A stretch of 11,209 nucleotides of DNA, taken from Rhizobiaceae bacterium. Its GTDB lineage: Bacteria; Pseudomonadota; Alphaproteobacteria; Rhizobiales; Rhizobiaceae. Shown in pieces: positions 6,937-11,209 of this stretch. The stretch's first letter is position 1. Each line of letters opens with the position of its first letter. The stretch is taken from the NCBI GenBank assembly GCA_028865845.1, contig JAGWJK010000063.1, forward strand, positions 1 through 11,209. The letters run 5' to 3'. Both the position numbers and the translations under genes were made by a program. Under the pieces are notes generated by a model, which ran no database searches, was not told where the DNA came from, and saw nothing but the letters and a program-made list of their open reading frames with translations.

Positions 6937-7890
6937 ATGACTTTTTCTTATATCTTCCGGCGACTTATGGGGACGATACCGCTGTTGTTCGGCATTTCCC
7001 TGATCCTCTTTGCAATAATCCATTTTGCGCCGGGCGGTCCCCTCGATGTCTATGCCGACAATCCTTCCGTCAGCAAGGAGGCCCTGGCGCAGATCACGAA
7101 GGCCTATGGCCTGGATCAGCCGGTCCAGGTTCAATATTTTCTTTGGCTGAAAGCTATTCTCGTCGGCAACTGGGGCTATTCGATCCGCACCGGCCAGCCG
7201 GTGTTGTCGGAGATCATCCCGCGGCTGCGCCCCACTTTCGAACTGGGCGGGACCGCGCTGCTGGTGTCGCTGGTCATCGCCGTTCCGCTCGGCATTCTCG
7301 GCGCCGCCAAACGCGGCTCGACACTCGACGGCGCGTTGACACTTCTTTCCTTCGCGGGGATATCGACGCCGGTATTCTGGTTGGCGCTGCTGCTGCAGCT
7401 GCTCTTTTCCGTTGCGCTCGGCTGGCTGCCGTCGGCCGGATATCAGTCGATCGGCAATGGCGCCTTCCTTGATCGCCTGGCGCACCTGGTGATGCCGGCT
7501 GCGGTGCTGTCGCTCGCGACGATCGCGAGCTGGAGCCGCTTCATCCGCGCCGGCATGGCTGACGTTCTCAACCAGGATTACATCCGCACCGCCTATGCGA
7601 AGGGGCAGGGTGCCATGGGTGTGATCTTCCGCCACGCGTTGCGCAACGCGATGATCCCGGCAATCACCGTCATCGCAGTCGATTTCGGTACCGTGATCTC
7701 CGGGGCCGTGATCACGGAAACAGTATTTGCCTGGCCGGGAATAGGCCGCCTTTTCATGGAGAGCATGGACGGGCGCGACTATCCGATGCTGATGGGGCTG
7801 ATGATGATGGGCTCGGTCGGCATCATCGCGGCCAATCTTCTGGCTGACCTTGCCTATGCGGCGCTCGATCCGAGGATAAGATATGGTTGA
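6937..7890 (+). CDS. DppB/OppB-type ABC transporter permease
   Basis: This 317-residue inner-membrane protein forms half of the translocation channel. The N-terminus (IFRRLMGTIPLLFGISLILFAIIHFAPGGP in two halves) is the classic OppB/DppB first membrane helix and following loop. Further hydrophobic segments lie near 101-122, 136-160, 184-200, 237-259 and 285-308. The cytoplasmic EAA-type coupling loop is at about 214-240 (DYIRTAYAKG, then FRHALRNAMIP), and the family block ETVFAWPGIGRL is at 261-272. ATG at 6937 is chosen because AGGA at 6926-6929 lies 7 nt upstream and the protein then starts in the normal place. A longer reading from 6832 would translate the repeat and hairpin and is rejected. 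It overlaps the next permease gene by 8 nt. Nothing is truncated. It works with the binding protein just upstream and the ATPases at 2036-4028. Confidence 0.95.
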   Translation: MTFSYIFRRLMGTIPLLFGISLILFAIIHFAPGGPLDVYADNPSVSKEALAQITKAYGLDQPVQVQYFLWLKAILVGNWGYSIRTGQPVLSEIIPRLRPTFELGGTALLVSLVIAVPLGILGAAKRGSTLDGALTLLSFAGISTPVFWLALLLQLLFSVALGWLPSAGYQSIGNGAFLDRLAHLVMPAAVLSLATIASWSRFIRAGMADVLNQDYIRTAYAKGQGAMGVIFRHALRNAMIPAITVIAVDFGTVISGAVITETVFAWPGIGRLFMESMDGRDYPMLMGLMMMGSVGIIAANLLADLAYAALDPRIRYG

Positions 7891-8761
7891 TCTTTCGCTT
7901 GCCGAAGTACCGGCGGCGCCGGCAAGCTATGGACGCAGGGCCGTCAGGCGTTTCATGAAGCGCAAGCTTGCCGTCATCGGGCTTTGCGTGCTTGTGCTGA
8001 TGGCGCTTGCCGTCATCTTTGGGCCGATGCTGTCGCCCTATAGCTACGACGATCAGGATTTCAGCGTCATCGGCTCTCCGGGACCGATGTCTTCAGACCA
8101 CTGGCTCGGCTCGGACGAACTCGGCCGCGATGCACTGACGAGGTTGATGTATGGCGGACGGATTTCGCTGTCGGTCGGCCTTGCCGGCGCCATTCTTTCC
8201 ACCGTCGTCGGCACCTTGATCGGCTCGATCTCCGGCTTTTATCGCGGCTGGACGGATACCATTCTCATGCGCTGCACGGATGTCGTCATGTCTATCCCGA
8301 CCCTGCCGATGATCCTGCTTTTATCCGGCCTTTTCAGGCCCGGTCCGACAATCCTCGTCGGTATCGTCGGCGCGCTGATATGGATGGGTACGGCCCGGCT
8401 GGTACGCAGCCAGTTCCTTGTCCTGCGCGAACGCGAGTTCGTCGAGGCGGCAAGGGCGCTCGGTGCCGGCAACTCCCGACTGATGTTCCGCCATATCCTG
8501 CCGAATGCCATCGGGCCGATCACGGTCGCGGCTACGCTGGCTGTCGGCAGCGCTATCATGCTTGAATCGGCGCTGTCCTTCCTCGGCTTCGGCATCCAGC
8601 CGCCGATACCGACCTGGGGCAACCTGCTCAACAGCGCCAGCTCATTTCTGAGCGATGCTCCCTGGCTTGCCATTCCCCCCGGTCTCTGCATTCTCGTAAC
8701 AGTCCTTGCCGTCAATTTCGTCGGCGACGGCCTGCGAGACGCGATGGAGCCGAGAGACTGA
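7883..8761 (+). CDS. DppC/OppC-type ABC transporter permease
   Basis: This 292-residue protein is the second channel subunit. A basic cytoplasmic N-terminus (RRAVRRFMKRKLA) leads into the first helix near 29-50, as in the OppC N-terminal domain. The family block HWLGSDELGRD is at 73-83, followed by membrane segments near 96-117, 137-150, 157-175, 211-235 and 262-282. The EAA loop is well preserved at 188-194 (EAARALG) with RHILPNAIGP at 203-212, and the C-terminus ends in the usual GDGLRDAMEPRD. ATG at 7883 overlaps the stop of the upstream permease by 8 nt, so the two are probably translated in a coupled way and made in equal amounts. It is the last recognisable gene of the plus-strand transporter cluster. 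No ATPase gene follows, which supports pairing with the ATPases upstream. Confidence 0.95.
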   Translation: MVDLSLAEVPAAPASYGRRAVRRFMKRKLAVIGLCVLVLMALAVIFGPMLSPYSYDDQDFSVIGSPGPMSSDHWLGSDELGRDALTRLMYGGRISLSVGLAGAILSTVVGTLIGSISGFYRGWTDTILMRCTDVVMSIPTLPMILLLSGLFRPGPTILVGIVGALIWMGTARLVRSQFLVLREREFVEAARALGAGNSRLMFRHILPNAIGPITVAATLAVGSAIMLESALSFLGFGIQPPIPTWGNLLNSASSFLSDAPWLAIPPGLCILVTVLAVNFVGDGLRDAMEPRD

Positions 8762-8793
8762 CTGATATCTGCCCTCAAAGGGAGACTGGTGGC

Positions 8794-8820
8794 GATATTC
8801 CGCTTCTGCGATAGAATATC
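8794..8820 (+). repeat. Inverted repeat downstream of the permease gene
   Basis: Arms GATATTC at 8794-8800 and GAATATC at 8814-8820 are perfect complements. Inside them CGC at 8801-8803 pairs with GCG at 8808-8810 around a TTCT loop, giving a 10-bp stem with a 3-nt bulge (ATA). It lies 33 nt after the permease stop. No T-run follows, so it could be a weak transcription end, an mRNA 3'-end stabiliser, or an operator for the small gene that follows. The structure is seen; the role is open. Confidence 0.4.
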
Positions 8821-8838
8821 AGGACATCGCGATGAATG

Positions 8839-8866
8839 TTGACAACACGTGCCAAGTGCCCAAAAT
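8839..8866 (+). promoter_or_regulatory. Possible sigma-70-type promoter for the small gene
   Basis: A perfect -35 box TTGACA at 8839-8844 is followed after 16 nt by CAAAAT at 8861-8866, which matches four of six positions of TATAAT. Transcription would begin near 8873, about 17 nt before the ATG at 8890. The spacing is acceptable but the -10 box is weak, so this is a candidate only. Confidence 0.33.
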
Positions 8867-8889
8867 CGAAGGGCAAAGAGAATAGCGTC

Positions 8890-9051
8890 ATGGTGTCAAA
8901 CATTCATGTAAAGAAGGGTGATCGACCGCAGGCCCGCGATGAGGGATGGGCAGCATTGAGAAAAGAACTGGCGGCGGCGATGTTGGCGGATGACAGCGAG
9001 TTCATCGTTGTTTCTGCCGAGGATGTCATCCGGCGCAACACGCGTCGTTGA
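8890..9051 (+). CDS. Small hypothetical protein, 53 residues
   Basis: I do not recognise this protein. It is charged and probably soluble, with a basic N-terminus (NIHVKKGDRPQARDEG), an Ala/Leu/Glu-rich stretch likely to form a helix (WAALRKELAAAMLAD, near 20-34), a short beta-like FIVVS near 38-42, and an arginine-rich tail (VIRRNTRR). There is no signal peptide, membrane helix or cysteine. Its size and basic end recall small antitoxin-like or regulatory proteins, but no toxin-like partner lies next to it. ATG at 8890 is preferred because a possible promoter overlaps the alternative ATG at 8836, which would give 71 residues. Its ribosome-binding site is weak in either case. It lies between the end of the transporter cluster and a convergent repressor gene only 31 nt away. 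It may be a separate gene or a chance ORF. Confidence 0.5.
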   Translation: MVSNIHVKKGDRPQARDEGWAALRKELAAAMLADDSEFIVVSAEDVIRRNTRR

Positions 9052-9082
9052 TCATGAGGACTGTGATGTCGCCGCGCTCCCT

Positions 9083-10111
9083 TTAGAAGCTCTCTCGCCG
9101 AACGAGGTCGGGAAGGACGCTTTCCAGAAAAGGGGAAGCGTTCGGCTCTGCCAGTCTCCGGTCGATCAGCCGTACCGCGTGGCTGGCCATCAGGTTTGGA
9201 TCCTGGCGAAAGGTGGTCAGCCGATAACTCAACCAGGCGGCCTCCGGGACATCGTCGAAACCGATCACCGCGAGGTCCTGCGGGATTGCCAGTCCCAGCC
9301 GATCTCGCGCGAAATCCATCAAGCCGAAGGCGATCTGGTCGTTGACACAGAATACCGCTTGCGGGCGCTCCTGTCCCGACAACAGCGCTGCGCCAGCATC
9401 GAGGCCGCCAGCATAATCCGAATCCCGGCCCCTTGCCACGAGCACCTTTGCACCCAGGGCTTCAGCCTTTTGAATAAACCCGGCCTCGCGCTCGGTGATG
9501 CTCGGCGTACCGGAATGAGACCCCGCCATTCCGAGCGTTCGATATCCACGTTCGACGAATATCGATGCCACCCTGGCGGCCGCATCGGTGTTGGCAACCC
9601 TGACCTGATCCATGCCTGGCTCGGACCTGCCGATGACCACTAGGGCCTGGCCGTTTCGATGGGCGAGATCGACGAAGGTCTTTGGTGTCGACCCTGATAG
9701 AATGATCGTCGCTTCGGCGCGGTGGCCGATCAGCGTTCGTTGGGCCGCCAGCAGTTCGTCTTCCGTCTGACCGGTATTGATCAGGATGGGTATGCTGCCT
9801 CGCTGCATCAGGGCCTTGCCGAGCGCGAAGGCGAGGTGGGCACGAAAGCCGACTTCCGGATTCGTCGCGACGATCCCGACCAATCGGCTGTGATTGTTCA
9901 GCACGGCGCGGGCTAGGTCGTTTACCTGATAGCCAAGTTCCTCGGCCGCCCGCAGTACCTTTTCACGGGTCAGCGGCGCGACGCTTGCCCCCGGGGTGAA
10001 GGTTCGGGAGACGGCGGATCTCGAGACGCCCGCCAGCTTAGCGACGTCCTCGGCGCTGACGAAGCGCCGCTCCTTCTGTGGTTCCTTGCTTTCGCCAGCG
10101 CTTGATATCAA
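9083..10111 (-). CDS. LacI-family transcriptional regulator (TTG start)
   Basis: This 342-residue DNA-binding regulator has an N-terminal helix-turn-helix at about 18-37 (SAEDVAKLAGVSRSAVSR) and the hinge-helix region near 58-75 (LGYQVNDLARAVLNNHSR). A periplasmic-binding-protein-like effector domain covers about 76-342, with landmarks VGIVATN, a FCVNDQIAFGLMDFARD block and VIGFDDVPEA. Most relatives repress sugar or polyol uptake genes and release DNA when the ligand binds. The only start upstream of the helix-turn-helix is TTG at 10111-10109; no ATG or GTG precedes the domain. This TTG overlaps the TGA of the permease gene (10110-10108), so translation is probably coupled, and the regulator probably controls the minus-strand transporter operon that it ends. 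The full domain set is present. The effector cannot be named, and its operator should lie beyond the right edge. Confidence 0.93.
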   Translation of the reverse strand: MISSAGESKEPQKERRFVSAEDVAKLAGVSRSAVSRTFTPGASVAPLTREKVLRAAEELGYQVNDLARAVLNNHSRLVGIVATNPEVGFRAHLAFALGKALMQRGSIPILINTGQTEDELLAAQRTLIGHRAEATIILSGSTPKTFVDLAHRNGQALVVIGRSEPGMDQVRVANTDAAARVASIFVERGYRTLGMAGSHSGTPSITEREAGFIQKAEALGAKVLVARGRDSDYAGGLDAGAALLSGQERPQAVFCVNDQIAFGLMDFARDRLGLAIPQDLAVIGFDDVPEAAWLSYRLTTFRQDPNLMASHAVRLIDRRLAEPNASPFLESVLPDLVRRESF

Positions 10112-10944
10112 TGACCTACCCGGGAGAGAACGTCCGCTTTGAGGAAACGCTCTACCATCAGCATGAACACCAAGGAAGGGACGAGCAGCAACAAGGCCGT
10201 GATCGAGGCGATCTGATAATTCCCGCCGGCAGCGGCGGTATAGAGCAGCAGCGGCAGCATGTTGACGTCGGGTGCCCCGACGAAATAACTGCCGGTGAAC
10301 TCGTCAAGGCTTTCCAGGAACACGAAGATCGCGCTCGCCAGCAATCCGGGAGCGGCAAGCGGCAGCGTGATGTCCCAGAAGGCGCGAAGCGCGCTGGCGC
10401 CCACCGAACGCGCCGCCTGTTCCAGTTCCGTCTCGATGGCCGAGAATGCAGCGGTGGCGATCCAGACGGCATAAACGAGGCCATGGGAAACATGCACGAG
10501 AACGACGCCCGGGATCGTGCCGTTCAGGCGCAGCTCGTAGAAGATGCGGGCGACGTTGACGTAGACGGTCAGATTGGGAAATGCCTGCGGCACGAGGAAA
10601 GCAAGCAGGATAAGACCGCGCAGCGGCAGCCGCAGACGGGCAAGCGCATATCCGGCCGGGATCGCAAGCAACAGCGAAACGATTACGGTGAGGACCGCGA
10701 CCAGCAACGAATTGGTCAGCGATTCCACGGCGCCGCTACGTGGCGCGAAAACCCTGACCCACGAACTGAACCCGTATTGCAGCGGCAGGGCGTGGGGGAA
10801 ATACCATTTTTCCGCAACGGTCCAGAGCAGCAGATTGGCCAGAGGGCCGAAAATGAAGAAGGCGATCAGTCCGAAGACGAGCCCTCGCGGGATCCACCAC
10901 AACAAAGCGAGGCGCATGCGGATGTCGGCACTGGCTGTTGTCAT
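10108..10944 (-). CDS. PotC-like ABC transporter permease
   Basis: This 278-residue inner-membrane permease is of the polyamine/iron/sugar-type (PotC or UgpE-like) class and is unrelated to the OppB/OppC-type permeases on the other strand. Hydrophobic segments lie near 18-42, 77-101, 108-124, 146-168, 198-212 and 245-265. The periplasmic and first-domain block SLTNSLLVAVLTVIVSLLLA is followed by AGYALAR. The EAA coupling loop reads EQAARSVGAS at 175-184, continuing to ITLPLAAPG at 192-200. ATG at 10944 is chosen: it forms an ATGA overlap with the stop of the upstream permease and has GAGGA 7 nt before it (10956-10952). The longer start at 10980 would add 12 residues with no good site and a 40-nt overlap. 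The 3' end overlaps the repressor start. It is probably paired with the partial permease upstream; the substrate is unknown. Confidence 0.92.
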   Translation of the reverse strand: MTTASADIRMRLALLWWIPRGLVFGLIAFFIFGPLANLLLWTVAEKWYFPHALPLQYGFSSWVRVFAPRSGAVESLTNSLLVAVLTVIVSLLLAIPAGYALARLRLPLRGLILLAFLVPQAFPNLTVYVNVARIFYELRLNGTIPGVVLVHVSHGLVYAVWIATAAFSAIETELEQAARSVGASALRAFWDITLPLAAPGLLASAIFVFLESLDEFTGSYFVGAPDVNMLPLLLYTAAAGGNYQIASITALLLLVPSLVFMLMVERFLKADVLSRVGH

Positions 10945-11209
10945 GCGCGCGTCCTCAGGTTCTGGCGGAGATAGATCCATGCGACTGAACAGGCGAGCAC
11001 GAGCGAAATGATCCCGAGGGCATTTGCGACGCCGTAGTCGCCATAGGCGTTCACCCGAAACGCGATATCGGCCGTCAGCATCGTCGGCGACTGGGCATTG
11101 ATCATCATCGGCACGGACAGCACCGACATCATCGTTACGAAGGAAAGAACGAGCCCGACCGTCAGGGTGATGGCGACCTGCGGCACTAGAATTTCAACGA
11201 GGATGCGCA
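10941..11209 (-). CDS. PotB-like ABC transporter permease, C-terminal part (5' end outside window)
   Basis: The minus strand is open from the window edge to a TGA at 10943-10941, giving 88 residues with no start needed inside the window. The segment has a loop and helix (PQVAITLTVGLVLSFVTMMS), then a polar stretch with VPMMINAQSPTMLTADIAFR, and a final helix (ALGIISLVLACSVAWIYL) ending in a basic tail RQNLRTRA. This matches the C-terminal end of PotB/UgpA-like permeases, the usual partner of the PotC-like protein that follows. The two genes share an ATGA overlap at 10944-10941. A GTG at 11186-11184 could be taken for a start, but the frame stays open upstream and half the transmembrane domain would be missing, so the true start lies to the right of the window. 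Confidence 0.85.
   Translation of the reverse strand, partial: RILVEILVPQVAITLTVGLVLSFVTMMSVLSVPMMINAQSPTMLTADIAFRVNAYGDYGVANALGIISLVLACSVAWIYLRQNLRTRA

Noticed and set aside
6712..7635. Minus-strand ORF of 307 codons opposite the binding-protein end and the first permease
   Set aside because: It spans a repeat and two real genes, and its Arg/Gln-rich low-complexity translation shows no domain.
8772..8782. Short hairpin CCCT/AGGG after the second permease as a terminator
   Set aside because: The stem is only 4 bp with a 3-nt loop and no T-run, so it is too weak to call.
10078..10974. Plus-strand ORF of 298 codons rich in Gln, Arg and Asp
   Set aside because: It is the mirror of the hydrophobic PotC-like permease; antisense reading of membrane helices gives such polar low-complexity sequence.
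1..11209. Mobile element, phage, CRISPR, tRNA or defence-system content
   Set aside because: No transposase, integrase, terminal inverted repeats, regular repeat-spacer array, tRNA-like cloverleaf or known defence domain was found on either strand. The region reads as ordinary metabolic and transport genes.

Overview
The window looks like a chromosome or megaplasmid segment of a Rhizobiaceae-type alphaproteobacterium. This rests on the high G+C coding style, tightly overlapping catabolic and ABC-transporter genes, a LacI-family regulator, and an intergenic repeat (about 6841-6882) that resembles a mosaic element common in Rhizobium/Agrobacterium genomes. The genus is inferred from style and remembered families, not from a database search.

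Layout, plus strand, 1-8761: this is one transport and catabolism cluster. It opens with the 3' end of a Gfo/Idh/MocA-type oxidoreductase (1-414). A DUF885-family metallopeptidase-like protein follows (417-2039). Next are two OppD/OppF-type ATPases (2036-3052 and 3045-4028), all with overlapping or nearly abutting starts and stops. After a 191-nt gap comes a GhrA-type 2-hydroxyacid dehydrogenase (4220-5149). Then come a family 5 periplasmic solute-binding protein with a twin-arginine-like signal peptide (5221-6825), a 111-nt gap with a rhizobial-type repeat and a strong GC hairpin, and two DppB/DppC-type permeases (6937-7890 and 7883-8761). Together these make a complete five-component peptide/opine/nickel-class importer with three associated enzymes. 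The substrate cannot be read from the sequence. The likely scheme is import of a small amide-like or peptide-like compound, cytoplasmic processing by the DUF885 protein, and redox handling by the two dehydrogenases.

The region 8762-9082 holds an inverted repeat, a possible promoter, and a 53-residue protein of unknown function.

Minus strand, 11209-9083: this is a second, unrelated transporter operon read toward the first. It has the 3' end of a PotB-like permease (11209-10941), a complete PotC-like permease (10944-10108) starting in an ATGA overlap, and a LacI-family repressor (10111-9083). The repressor's only plausible start is a TTG overlapping the permease stop. The regulator therefore sits at the end of the operon and is probably coupled to it in translation. 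The substrate-binding protein, ATPase and promoter of this operon should lie beyond the right edge.

No rRNA, tRNA, CRISPR array, insertion sequence or prophage gene was seen. The most interesting point is the altered zinc-site motif of the DUF885 protein: the expected HExxPGH reads HHGGVGH, so the usual catalytic glutamate is replaced by histidine. The window otherwise looks like ordinary rhizobial transporter content, and no clear new defence or mobile system is visible.
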